DNA of 64,000 nucleotides, taken from assembly GCF_001544875.2 (NCBI RefSeq), contig NZ_FCOA02000011.1:124001-188000 (forward strand), given 5' to 3'. A program made the position numbers and the translations under genes. Positions 32,753 to 41,081 of the stretch are shown here, piece after piece; the first letter of the stretch is position 1; every line of letters begins with the position of its first letter. The notes beneath the pieces are model-generated. The model was given only the letters and a program-made list of their open reading frames with translations. It ran no database searches and was not told the origin of the DNA. Source of the DNA: Caballeronia hypogeia (GTDB lineage Bacteria; Pseudomonadota; Gammaproteobacteria; Burkholderiales; Burkholderiaceae).

Positions 32753-33907
32753 TCAATTCACCGCTGCTGCTGCTTTCACGCCCTTGTTCTTCTGCGCGCG
32801 TCCGATTTCTTCGAGCTTGATTTCCACATGCTTCGAGAACACAAACTCCGCCGGACGCTGCTTGTCGATCGGCAGATCCTTCGCGAACGCGCCCGTCGTG
32901 CGCGGACCCGACAGCGCGATCCTTGCGGCCTTCAGCGGATGCGCAACCGTATCCATCACGGCCGTCGCCTCGAAACCACAATGGACCATGCAGTCCGCGC
33001 ACTTCTCGTACTTGCCCGTGCCGTACTTGTCCCACTCGGTGGTTTCCATCAGTTCCTTGAAGGTCTTCACGTAACCTTCGCCGACCAGATAGCACGGCTT
33101 CTGCCAGCCGAACACCGTGCGCGCCGGGTTGCCCCACGGCGTGCACTGATACGTCTGGTTGCCCGCGAGGAAATCGAGGAACAGCGTCGACTGGCTGAAC
33201 GACCAGTTCTTGCCGTTGTTGCCGCGCTTGAAGATTTCGCGGAACAGGTTCTTGGTCTTGTCGCGGTTCAGGAAGTGCTGCTGATCCGGCGCGCGCTCAT
33301 AAGCGTATCCCGGCGAAACCGTGATGCCATCCACGCCGATCGGGCCCAGCGTGTCGAAGAACTTCGCCACGCGTTCCGGTTCGGCGTCGTTGAACAGCGT
33401 GCAGTTGATGTTCACGCGGAAACCACGGCGCTTCGCTTCCTTGATGGCCGCGACGGCCTTGTCGTACGTGCCCGGTTGCGACACCGAGTGATCGTGCGCT
33501 TCGCGGTCGCCGTCGAGGTGCACGGACCAGACGAAATACGGGCTCGGCTCGTAATCGTCCATTTTCTTTTCCATGAGCAACGCATTCGTGCAGAGATACA
33601 CGAACTTCTTGCGCTCCATGATGCCGCGCACGATCTGCGGCATTTCCTTGTGCAGCAGCGGCTCGCCGCCCGCGATGGACACGACTGGCGCGCCGCACTC
33701 GTCGACGGCGCCGAGACACTCTTCCAGCGACAGGCGCTGGTTCAGAATGGGATCCGGATAATCGATCTTGCCGCAGCCGTTACAGGCGAGATTGCAGCGG
33801 AACAGCGGTTCCAGCATCAGCGCGAGCGGATAGCGCTTCGTGCCCGTGATGTGCTGCTTGAAGATGTAGGCGCCAACGCGCGCCTTCTGGAGCATCGGGA
33901 TAGACAA
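32753..33907 (-). CDS. hpnH: adenosyl-hopene transferase HpnH (radical SAM), 384 aa
   Basis: Joins the 5'-deoxyadenosyl group of SAM to hopene, the first step towards C35 hopanoids. The 4Fe-4S motif Cys38-x3-Cys42-x2-Cys45 (CNLACNGC) lies in the N-terminal half, with the SAM-contacting AGGEPLLH at about 79-86. The C-terminus has further Cys (KYEKCADCMVHCGFEA), as in other HpnH. Start MSIPMLQKARVGAYIF is standard. It follows ispH after 13 bases on the same strand; HpnG (22144) takes its product. Confidence 0.95.
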   Translation of the reverse strand: MSIPMLQKARVGAYIFKQHITGTKRYPLALMLEPLFRCNLACNGCGKIDYPDPILNQRLSLEECLGAVDECGAPVVSIAGGEPLLHKEMPQIVRGIMERKKFVYLCTNALLMEKKMDDYEPSPYFVWSVHLDGDREAHDHSVSQPGTYDKAVAAIKEAKRRGFRVNINCTLFNDAEPERVAKFFDTLGPIGVDGITVSPGYAYERAPDQQHFLNRDKTKNLFREIFKRGNNGKNWSFSQSTLFLDFLAGNQTYQCTPWGNPARTVFGWQKPCYLVGEGYVKTFKELMETTEWDKYGTGKYEKCADCMVHCGFEATAVMDTVAHPLKAARIALSGPRTTGAFAKDLPIDKQRPAEFVFSKHVEIKLEEIGRAQKNKGVKAAAAVN

Positions 33908-33920
33908 TTGCGTCCTCTCC

Positions 33921-34883
33921 TTATTCTTCGCGAACGTCCGTCGCCGCGACGGCGGCGAGCGGTTGCATGAGTTTCGCGGGAAGTTTGAATTCGACCTTTT
34001 CCTCGCGCCCGTTCATCGTCGTGACTTCGACGTGTCCGATTGCGCGCAGGGCATCGATCACATGTTCGACCATTTCCTCAGGCGCCGACGCGCCGGCCGT
34101 GATGCCGACCGTCTGCACATTGGCAAACCATTCCGGCCTGATTTCCGAACCGTCCGCCACGAGGTAGCTCGGCACGCCGCTTTCGGCGCCGATCTCCCGC
34201 AGGCGGTTCGAATTGGAACTGTTGGTGGCGCCCACCACGAGCAGCACGTCCACCTCGCGTGACAGCTCGCGCACGGCGGCCTGGCGGTTCTGCGTCGCGT
34301 AGCAGATATCGCGCGTGTCCGGTCCGACGATGTCGGTGAAACGGCGCTGCAATGCGTCGATGATGCCGCGCGTGTCATCGACAGAAAGCGTGGTCTGCGT
34401 GACGTACGCGACCGGCGTGTCGCGCGCGAGCGTCAGCGTTTCGACCTCGGCTTCGCTCTGCACCAGCACGACCTCGCCGGGAATCTGCCCGATCGTGCCT
34501 TCCACTTCCGGATGTCCCGCGTGCCCGATCAGAATCAGCGTGCGGCCCTGCGACACGTATTGCCGGCCCTGCACATGCACCTTGGTGACGAGCGGGCAGG
34601 TGGCGTCGAGTACGTCGAGACCGCGATTCTGCGCGTCCTGTTCGACCGTTTTCGCCACGCCGTGCGCGCTGAAAATCGCGACCGCGCCGTGCGGGACTTC
34701 ATCGAGTTCTTCGACGAAACGTGCGCCCTTGCTGCGCAGATTGTCGACGACATGCCGGTTGTGAACGATCTCATGACGCACATAGACCGGTGCGCCATGC
34801 CGTTCGAGGGCCCGATCGACGATTTCGATCGCACGGACCACACCCGCACAAAAGCCGCGGGGTTGAGCAAGGATGATACGCAT
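33921..34883 (-). CDS. ispH: 4-hydroxy-3-methylbut-2-enyl diphosphate reductase IspH, 320 aa
   Basis: Last enzyme of the MEP isoprenoid pathway, a 4Fe-4S reductase giving IPP and DMAPP. Conserved Cys12 in PRGFCAGV, the central Cys in LDATCPLVTKVH, and the third in RDICYATQNRQ; also HEIVHN, FSAHGV, IGHAGHPEVEGT and the Thr-Asn-Ser-Ser-Asn-Ser motif. Start MRIILAQPRG (34883) is the family start; the frame extends upstream without support. Placement in an operon with hpnH suggests a paralogue dedicated to hopanoid precursor supply; whether the genome has a second ispH cannot be seen here. Confidence 0.93.
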   Translation of the reverse strand: MRIILAQPRGFCAGVVRAIEIVDRALERHGAPVYVRHEIVHNRHVVDNLRSKGARFVEELDEVPHGAVAIFSAHGVAKTVEQDAQNRGLDVLDATCPLVTKVHVQGRQYVSQGRTLILIGHAGHPEVEGTIGQIPGEVVLVQSEAEVETLTLARDTPVAYVTQTTLSVDDTRGIIDALQRRFTDIVGPDTRDICYATQNRQAAVRELSREVDVLLVVGATNSSNSNRLREIGAESGVPSYLVADGSEIRPEWFANVQTVGITAGASAPEEMVEHVIDALRAIGHVEVTTMNGREEKVEFKLPAKLMQPLAAVAATDVREE

Positions 34884-35351
34884 ATTCGAACGAACTCTGA
34901 CTGACGCGGGGTTAGCCGGCGCGAAGCTGCCGCTTTCCGAATACGACCTGGATGGACGTTCGAACGTCCAGATGAGGCAGGCCGGAAAGCAGACCGGAAA
35001 AAAAGACACGGTATGCCGGTCTAGGCGCCGAAGTTGACCGCGTATTCTAACGCTTTCCCTTTTCGGGTGCTCATTGCGCGCGTCCAGGGGCGAAACGGCG
35101 CAGCGCGTGCAAATACAGCGATTTTCAGAACCCAGTAAACTGTCCGACACTTCGGGCCGCGCGCCTCAAGGCCGGCGCCCGCACCATCGCGCCTGCCTGC
35201 CTGCGAGACAGGTCTTGCGCGCGGCCCGGTCCATGTATTTTTCACGCAACGCCCAAGCCGTCACGTCGCGCGATACGCCCTTTCAGGCGCCGAAATCGAA
35301 CGCGAATCGTGCGGTTCCGTTGCGCATCATTTTCGAGCTGACCATTTATTC
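34884..35351. other. divergent ispH / hpnB intergenic region
   Basis: 468 bases. Besides the 18-base palindrome at 34953-34970, a second inverted repeat AGACCGG...CCGGTCT spans 34991-35022. Nothing coding is supported. The hpnB promoter presumably lies in the AT-richer part near 35230-35345. Confidence 0.4.
34953..34970. promoter_or_regulatory. 18-base perfect palindrome upstream of ispH-hpnH
   Basis: TGGACGTTCGAACGTCCA is fully self-complementary and lies 70 bases before the ispH ATG. Length and symmetry fit a dimeric repressor site; the regulator is unknown. Confidence 0.5.
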
Positions 35352-36554
35352 ATGCTATTGATCGCCTGGCTGTCTTTCTTGATCTGGATCGTGCTGCTGT
35401 TGGCCCGCGGCGGCTTCTGGCGGGCCGAGCCCGCAGCGGCGCTTTCGGAGACGACGGTGCACGCGGTCGGCAACGCCGAGATCGCGCGGCGCGGCGCCTG
35501 GCCCGCGCTCGTGGTCGTCGTGCCGGCGCGCAACGAAGCCGATGTCATCGGGCGCGCGGTCGGCTCGCTGCTGAAGCAGGACTATGCGGGCGCGTTCCAC
35601 GTGATCGTCGTCGACGACCACAGCACCGACGGCACCGCCAGCGTCGCGCTCGCCGCCGCCCGTGATCTTGGTCTCGAAGACCGTCTGACCGTGCTGACCG
35701 CGCAGCCGTTGCCGACGGGCTGGTCGGGCAAGGTCTGGGCGCAGTCGCAGGGCATCGGCGCGATCGATTCGCTCGGCTTGCCCGCCGAATTCCTGCTGCT
35801 CACGGACGCCGACATCCACCATCCGGCCGATGCCGCCACGCAGCTCGTCGCGCGCACCATCCTCGAAGACCGCGATCTCGTCTCGCTGATGGTGCGTCTG
35901 CGCTGCGATTCGCTTTGGGAAAAGGCGCTGATTCCGGCCTTCGTGTTCTTCTTCGCCAAGCTCTATCCGTTCGCGTGGGTGGGCGACGTGAAGAAAGCCA
36001 CGGCGGGCGCGGCGGGCGGCTGCATGCTGGTGCGCCGCTCGGCGCTGATCGAAGCGGGCGGGATCGAATCGATCCGCCAGGAACTGATCGACGATTGCAG
36101 TCTCGCCGCGCGCATCAAGCATCGCGCGGGACGCAACGACGCACGGCCGATCCGTCTCGATCTCGCCGAGCGCAGCGAATCGCTGCGGCCTTACGACAAC
36201 TGGCGCGAAATCTGGAACATGATCGCGCGGACGGCCTTCACGCAGTTGCGCTATTCGCCGCTGCTGCTCGCGGGAACCTTGCTCGGCATGGCGGTGATCT
36301 ACCTCGCGCCGCCGGTGCTGGCGCTCACGTACGGCGCGCGCGCGTGGCCGGCGTGCGCCGCGTGGGCGTTCATGTGCATCGCCTACGGACCGATGCTGCG
36401 CTATTACCGCAGGTCGCTGTTGTGGGCGCCGCTGCTGCCGCTCGTCGCGTTGTTCTATGTCAGCGCGACGATCGGCTCGGCCGTGCGTTACTGGAGCGGA
36501 AAGGGCGGGCAGTGGAAGGCGCGCGTGCAGGCGCCGACGCAGGAAGGTTCGTAA
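35352..36554 (+). CDS. hpnB: hopanoid-associated glycosyltransferase HpnB, 400 aa
   Basis: GT2-type enzyme anchored by an N-terminal helix (1-18) and several C-terminal helices (about 300-385). Catalytic domain features: VVVVPARNEADVIGRAVGSLL, VDDHSTDGTA, LLTDADIHHPA (metal-binding Asp-x-Asp) and RQELIDDCSLAARIK in place of the usual ED. Hopanoid loci carry this gene widely; the exact acceptor is not settled. It diverges from ispH-hpnH. Confidence 0.9.
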   Translation: MLLIAWLSFLIWIVLLLARGGFWRAEPAAALSETTVHAVGNAEIARRGAWPALVVVVPARNEADVIGRAVGSLLKQDYAGAFHVIVVDDHSTDGTASVALAAARDLGLEDRLTVLTAQPLPTGWSGKVWAQSQGIGAIDSLGLPAEFLLLTDADIHHPADAATQLVARTILEDRDLVSLMVRLRCDSLWEKALIPAFVFFFAKLYPFAWVGDVKKATAGAAGGCMLVRRSALIEAGGIESIRQELIDDCSLAARIKHRAGRNDARPIRLDLAERSESLRPYDNWREIWNMIARTAFTQLRYSPLLLAGTLLGMAVIYLAPPVLALTYGARAWPACAAWAFMCIAYGPMLRYYRRSLLWAPLLPLVALFYVSATIGSAVRYWSGKGGQWKARVQAPTQEGS

Positions 36555-36566
36555 CCGCGGCGCAGC

Positions 36567-36590
36567 GGCGGCTTCGTTCGGGAAGCCGCC
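36567..36590 (+). terminator. terminator of hpnB
   Basis: GGCGGCTTC-GTTCGG-GAAGCCGCC, 9-base perfect stem, followed by TTACTTCTTC, which also contains the stop of the convergent gene. Confidence 0.65.
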
Positions 36591-37148
36591 TTACTTCTTC
36601 GTCAGCATGGCGTACAGCTCGATGACCATGTTCGGCGAAAACGTGAACGGCACCCAGCCGTGACCGGCGTGACGCAGGATCAGCAGGCGGTCGCCGTTTG
36701 CATGCTTCTGCGTCGCCATGACCGGATTCTTCGTGGCCGCGAAGCGCCATCCCGGCGCGATGCCCGTCGGCTGCTCCACCGACATCGACGCGCGCACGTT
36801 CGACAACTCCCCGATCAGTTCCGATATCCCTTCCGGGCTCAGCTTCACCGTCTTGCCCGCGATCGTCATTTCGATCGCGTTCTGCTCGGGGCGCGAGACG
36901 ACCAGCGTGGGCGGCTCGTTGAGCGCGGGCGGTTCGTCGGGCGTGGGCATTTCGCCGCCCAGTGCTGGCGGCTCGTCCGGTGAGGCCTCGGCTTGCGCGG
37001 ATGATGCGGGCGCGTTGTCGGGCGCGCCGTGCGTCGGCACGGCTGCGTCTGTCTTCGATTCAGCAGACGATGGATCGCATGCGGTGGCGGCCTGAAGGAG
37101 CGTGTCGAGGCTCGACTCCAGCGCGCCGAGCTGGTCTTGTAGATTCAT
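36591..37148 (-). CDS. hypothetical protein with Pro/Glu-rich linker, 185 aa
   Basis: An N-terminal helix (LGALESSLDTLLQAATACD) is followed by a disordered Pro/Glu/Ala stretch with a repeated DEPPAL unit (about 55-80). The C-terminal 100 residues look folded: MTIAGKTVKLSPEGISELIGELSNVRASM and WRFAATKNPVMATQKH...DRLLILRHAGHGWVPFTFSPN. I do not recognise the domain; no signal peptide, so cytosolic. It converges with hpnB and is separated from icd by 270 bases. Confidence 0.65.
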   Translation of the reverse strand: MNLQDQLGALESSLDTLLQAATACDPSSAESKTDAAVPTHGAPDNAPASSAQAEASPDEPPALGGEMPTPDEPPALNEPPTLVVSRPEQNAIEMTIAGKTVKLSPEGISELIGELSNVRASMSVEQPTGIAPGWRFAATKNPVMATQKHANGDRLLILRHAGHGWVPFTFSPNMVIELYAMLTKK

Positions 37149-37334
37149 TGCGTGAGTGTCTGTCTAGCGAGCTTGCGGCGAGGCACAGATTCTACTCGCT
37201 CACATTTGGGGAGGCCGCCACAGGTTGTAACCAATTGCACGCATCGTGCGGATTACGCGACAGATTTCTTGCGTGCGATGCGCATCGGCGCTAATGCGCT
37301 CAAGCGCTGCGACGTCGAGCGTGCCCAAAAACAA

Positions 37335-37363
37335 AACCGGCATCGCCCGAGGCGATGCCGGTT
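37335..37363 (-). terminator. terminator of icd
   Basis: On the minus strand AACCGGCATCGCC-TCG-GGCGATGCCGGTT, a perfect 13-base stem, followed by TTGTTTTTGG. It lies 55 bases after the icd stop. Confidence 0.88.
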
Positions 37364-37418
37364 CATCGACGAGGCGCGCGGCTTGTGTTGCCCGCCGCGC
37401 CCCGCACTCGCTTCGCGA

Positions 37419-39665
37419 TTACTTCGCGTTTGCCTGCGCGATCGCGGCGTTGAGCGTCTGGCTCGGACGCATTGCGGCTTCGAGCTTCTTCTCGTCCGGC
37501 TTGTAGTAGCCGCCGATATCCACCGCGTTGCCCTGCACCGCGGCGAGTTCGTCGACGATCTTCTGCTCGTTCTCGGCCAGCGTCTTCGCGAGCGGCGCGA
37601 ACTGTTCGGCGAGCGCCTTGTCTTCCGTCTGGTTCGCCAACTCTTGCGCCCAGTACATCGCGAGATAGAACTGGCTGCCGCGATTGTCGAGCTGGCCGGT
37701 CTTCGGCGACGGGCTCTTGTTGTTGTCGAGCAGCTTGCCGGTGGCCGAATCGAGCGCCTTCGCGACGAGCTTCGCACGCGCGTTGTCGTTCTTGATGCCG
37801 AGCTCTTCCAGCGACACCGCCAGCGCCAGGAATTCGCCCAGCGAATCCCAGCGCAGGTGGTTTTCCTGCACGAGCTGCTGCACGTGCTTCGGCGCCGAGC
37901 CGCCCGCGCCCGTTTCATACAGTCCGCCGCCCGCCATCAGCGGAACGATGGACAGCATCTTCGCGCTGGTGCCGAGTTCCATGATCGGGAACAGATCGGT
38001 CAGATAGTCGCGCAGGATGTTGCCGGTGGCCGAGATCGTGTCCATGCCGCGGATCACGCGCTCGAGCGTGTAACGCATGGCGCGCACCTGCGACATGATC
38101 TGGATGTCGAGGCCCTTCGTGTCGTAATCCTTCAGGTACGTTTCGACCTTCTTGATCAGCTCGGCTTCGTGCGGACGATACGGGTCGAGCCAGAACACCG
38201 CCGGCGTGCCCGAGTTCTTCACGCGCGTGACGGTGAGCTTGACCCAGTCGCGGATCGGCGCGTCCTTGACCAGGCACATGCGCCAGATGTCGCCCTTTTC
38301 GACTTCCTGCGTGAGCCCTTCGATGACTTCGCCCGTCGCGTTGTCGACGATGCGCGCCGTGCCGTCTTCGGCGATTTCGAAAGTCTTGTCGTGCGAGCCG
38401 TACTCTTCGGCCTTCTGCGCCATCAGGCCGACGTTCGGCACCGTTCCCATGGTCTTGGGATCGAACGCGCCGTTGGTCTTGCAGAAGTTGATGATTTCCT
38501 GATAAATGCGCGCGAACGTGCTTTCCGGAATCAGGCATTTCGTGTCTTGCGGACGGCCGTCGGCGCCCCACATCTTGCCGCCGGCGCGGATCATCGCGGG
38601 CATGGACGCGTCGACAATCACGTCGTTCGGCGCGTGCAGGTTCGAGATGCCCTTGGCGGAGTCGACCATCGCCAGAGCCGGGCGCTTTTCGTGACACGCG
38701 TGCATGTCGCGGATGACTTCGTCGCGTTGCGATTCCGGCAGCGCCTCGATCTTCGTGTACAGATCGACGAGACCGTTGTTCACGTTGATGCCGAGCTCTT
38801 CGAACAGCTTCGAGTGCTTGGCGAACGCGTCCTTGTAGAACACCTTCACGGCATGACCGAAGACGATCGGGTGCGAGACCTTCATCATGGTCGCCTTGAC
38901 GTGCAGCGACAGCATGACGCCGGTGTCGAACGCGTCCTGCATCTGTTCTTCGTAGAACTCGACCAGCGCCTTCTTGCTCATGAACATGCTGTCGACGATC
39001 TCGCCTTCCTGCAGCTTGACCTTCGGCTTCAGCACGATGGTTTCGCCAAGCTTCGTGACGAGTTCCATGCGGACTTCGCGGGCCTTGTCGTTCGTGACGG
39101 ACTTTTCACCGTGATAGAAGTCGCCGTGCTTCATGTGCGCGACGTGGGTGCGCGAAGCCATGCTCCACTGGCCCATGCTGTGCGGATGCTTCTTCGCGTA
39201 GTTCTTCACGGCCAGCGGCGCGCGGCGGTCCGAGTTGCCTTCGCGCAGCACCGGATTCACGGCTGAGCCGAGGCACTTGCCATAGCGCGCGCGAATGGCC
39301 TTCTCTTCGTCGTTCTTCGGCTCTTCGGGATAGTCGGGCAGCTTGTAGCCCTTCGACTGGAGCTCCTTGATCGCGCTGGTCAGCTGATGCAGCGACGCGC
39401 TGATGTTCGGCAGCTTGATGATGTTGGTGTCGGCGTCCTGCGTGAGTTCGCCGAGCTTCGCGAGGTTGTCGGGGACCTTTTGCTCGTCGGTCAGATACTC
39501 GGGGAATTCGCCCAGGATGCGCGCGGCGACCGAGATGTCGCTGGTCGCGACGTTCACGCCCGCCGGCGCGGTGAAGGTGCGGATGATCGGCAGAAAGGCG
39601 CTGGTCGCGAGCAGCGGAGCTTCGTCGGTCAGGGTGTAGATGATGGTGGGTTGCTGATTACTCAT
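37419..39665 (-). CDS. icd: monomeric NADP-dependent isocitrate dehydrogenase, 748 aa
   Basis: Oxidative decarboxylation of isocitrate to 2-oxoglutarate in the TCA cycle. The length (about 740) and sequence (IIYTLTDEAPLLATSAFLPII at the start, NSDRRAPLAVKNYAKKHPHSMGQWS near 150, LIPESTFARIYQEIINFCKTNGAFDP, VFWLDPYRPHEAELIKKV, GGYYKPDEKKLEAAMRPS at the end) are those of the monomeric class, unrelated in length to the dimeric Icd. Start MSNQQPT (39665) has a weak GAGA; five residues upstream is a second ATG with none. A near-palindrome TCTTATACAAGA lies 175 bases upstream. Confidence 0.95.
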   Translation of the reverse strand: MSNQQPTIIYTLTDEAPLLATSAFLPIIRTFTAPAGVNVATSDISVAARILGEFPEYLTDEQKVPDNLAKLGELTQDADTNIIKLPNISASLHQLTSAIKELQSKGYKLPDYPEEPKNDEEKAIRARYGKCLGSAVNPVLREGNSDRRAPLAVKNYAKKHPHSMGQWSMASRTHVAHMKHGDFYHGEKSVTNDKAREVRMELVTKLGETIVLKPKVKLQEGEIVDSMFMSKKALVEFYEEQMQDAFDTGVMLSLHVKATMMKVSHPIVFGHAVKVFYKDAFAKHSKLFEELGINVNNGLVDLYTKIEALPESQRDEVIRDMHACHEKRPALAMVDSAKGISNLHAPNDVIVDASMPAMIRAGGKMWGADGRPQDTKCLIPESTFARIYQEIINFCKTNGAFDPKTMGTVPNVGLMAQKAEEYGSHDKTFEIAEDGTARIVDNATGEVIEGLTQEVEKGDIWRMCLVKDAPIRDWVKLTVTRVKNSGTPAVFWLDPYRPHEAELIKKVETYLKDYDTKGLDIQIMSQVRAMRYTLERVIRGMDTISATGNILRDYLTDLFPIMELGTSAKMLSIVPLMAGGGLYETGAGGSAPKHVQQLVQENHLRWDSLGEFLALAVSLEELGIKNDNARAKLVAKALDSATGKLLDNNKSPSPKTGQLDNRGSQFYLAMYWAQELANQTEDKALAEQFAPLAKTLAENEQKIVDELAAVQGNAVDIGGYYKPDEKKLEAAMRPSQTLNAAIAQANAK

Positions 39666-39839
39666 CGCTTGTCTCGACATCCGAAAACAGGTTGGAAAAA
39701 ACCGCCGGCCTCAATCGCCCTTCCGGCAACAAACCGCTATTCTGCCTGATTTTGTGAGGCGCGCGTGCGAATTTCGGCTCCCGTGAACCGATAAAACAGG
39801 CGTTTTTATTGCTATATCAATGACTTAACGTTTTTCGAG

Positions 39840-39851
39840 TCTTATACAAGA
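39840..39851. promoter_or_regulatory. near-perfect palindrome in the icd upstream region
   Basis: TCTTATACAAGA, symmetrical except at the central pair, in an AT-rich stretch (39780-39860) likely to contain the icd promoter. It has the look of a GntR-family operator. Regulator unknown. Confidence 0.35.
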
Positions 39852-39910
39852 GTTGCGATTTTCGAGGTCCGTCGCCACCGCCGCGCCGTTTCACGCAATG
39901 ACGCGGCGCT

Positions 39911-40921
39911 TCACGCAGTGAGATAGCCGTTCGCGCGGAACCATTCCAGCGCGTCTTTCAGTCCCTCGCGATAGGGCCGCGCGCCGTAACCCAGCTCGCG
40001 CTCGGCCTTGGCCGACGTGAAATACATCTTGTTCTTCGACATCTTGAGCGCATCGACTGTCACGAACGGCTCCTTGCCGCTCACCTTCGCGAAAAGCTCC
40101 GCGCCCACCGCGAGAGGATAAAGCGGTCCGCGCGGCAATTTGATGGTGGGCGGCTTGCGGCCGACGAATCCGGCGATATCCGCGAGCATCTGCTGCAAGG
40201 GCAGATTCTCGCCGCCCAATATATAGCGCTCGCCGATGCGGCCGCGTTCCAGCGCCAGGAAATGCCCGTTCGCGACGTCATCGACATGCACGAGGTTCAG
40301 GCCCGTATCGACGAACGCCGGAATCTTGCCCGTCGCCGCTTCCACGATGATGCGCCCGGTCGGCGTCGGGCGCACGTCGCGCGGGCCGATCGGCGTCGAC
40401 GGATTGACGATCACCGCGGGCAGCGAGTTCTGCGCGACCATGCGCTCGACTGCGCGCTCGGCCAGCACCTTGCTGCGCTTGTAGGCGCCGATGGTGCTCG
40501 CCGCATCCGACGGCTTCGTCTCGTCGACGATCGCGCCCGAGCTCGTCACCTTGAGCGTCGCGACGCTGCTGGTATAGACGACGCGCTCGACGCCCTCGGC
40601 CAGCGCCGCGCGCATGGTCGCTTCGGTGCCTTCGAGATTCGCGCGCTCGATTTCGCCGGGATCGGGCGCCCAGATGCGGTAATCCGCCGCGACGTGGAAC
40701 AGGAAGCGGCAGCCTTTGAGCGCCGCGCGCATGGACGCTTCGTCGCGCATGTCGCCGACGACGATCTCGGCATTCAGCGACTCCACGTTCTTGCGCGGGC
40801 TGGTCGCGCGCACGAGCACGCGCACGTCGAAGCCGCGTTCGATGGCGAGCCGCGCGACCGCGGACCCGACGAATCCCGAGGCGCCCGTAACGAGCACGCG
40901 AGAGCCGGAAAAATCAGTCAT
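39911..40921 (-). CDS. hpnA: hopanoid-associated sugar epimerase HpnA, 336 aa
   Basis: Extended SDR / NAD-dependent epimerase. Nucleotide site VLVTGASGFVGSAVA (residues 9-23), FHVAADYRIWAPDP, the Ser-Ser-Val catalytic strand YTSSVATL, and Tyr-x-x-x-Lys in GAYKRSKVLAE. The AADYRIW and PGEIERANLEGT stretches are typical of HpnA. It is found with hopanoid loci and its substrate is not settled. It diverges from the hybrid kinase operon at 41082 across 160 bases. Confidence 0.9.
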   Translation of the reverse strand: MTDFSGSRVLVTGASGFVGSAVARLAIERGFDVRVLVRATSPRKNVESLNAEIVVGDMRDEASMRAALKGCRFLFHVAADYRIWAPDPGEIERANLEGTEATMRAALAEGVERVVYTSSVATLKVTSSGAIVDETKPSDAASTIGAYKRSKVLAERAVERMVAQNSLPAVIVNPSTPIGPRDVRPTPTGRIIVEAATGKIPAFVDTGLNLVHVDDVANGHFLALERGRIGERYILGGENLPLQQMLADIAGFVGRKPPTIKLPRGPLYPLAVGAELFAKVSGKEPFVTVDALKMSKNKMYFTSAKAERELGYGARPYREGLKDALEWFRANGYLTA

Positions 40922-41081
40922 TCTTACCTCATTGAAAACGTGCGCGCGGCCCTTTTCGTAACGATTGCCGCGTCAAAAATTGCCTGCAAAGCCCGATGTG
41001 ACAAGGGCTCGCGGCTCATGCTATGGTCCTCGCCTGCTGCCGGCGCGAGGCCGCGCAAAACGTGAACACAACCGGTCAACG

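Noticed and set aside
37152..39266. 704-codon plus-strand frame opposite icd
   Set aside because: Shadow of the monomeric isocitrate dehydrogenase gene; no motif or ribosome site.
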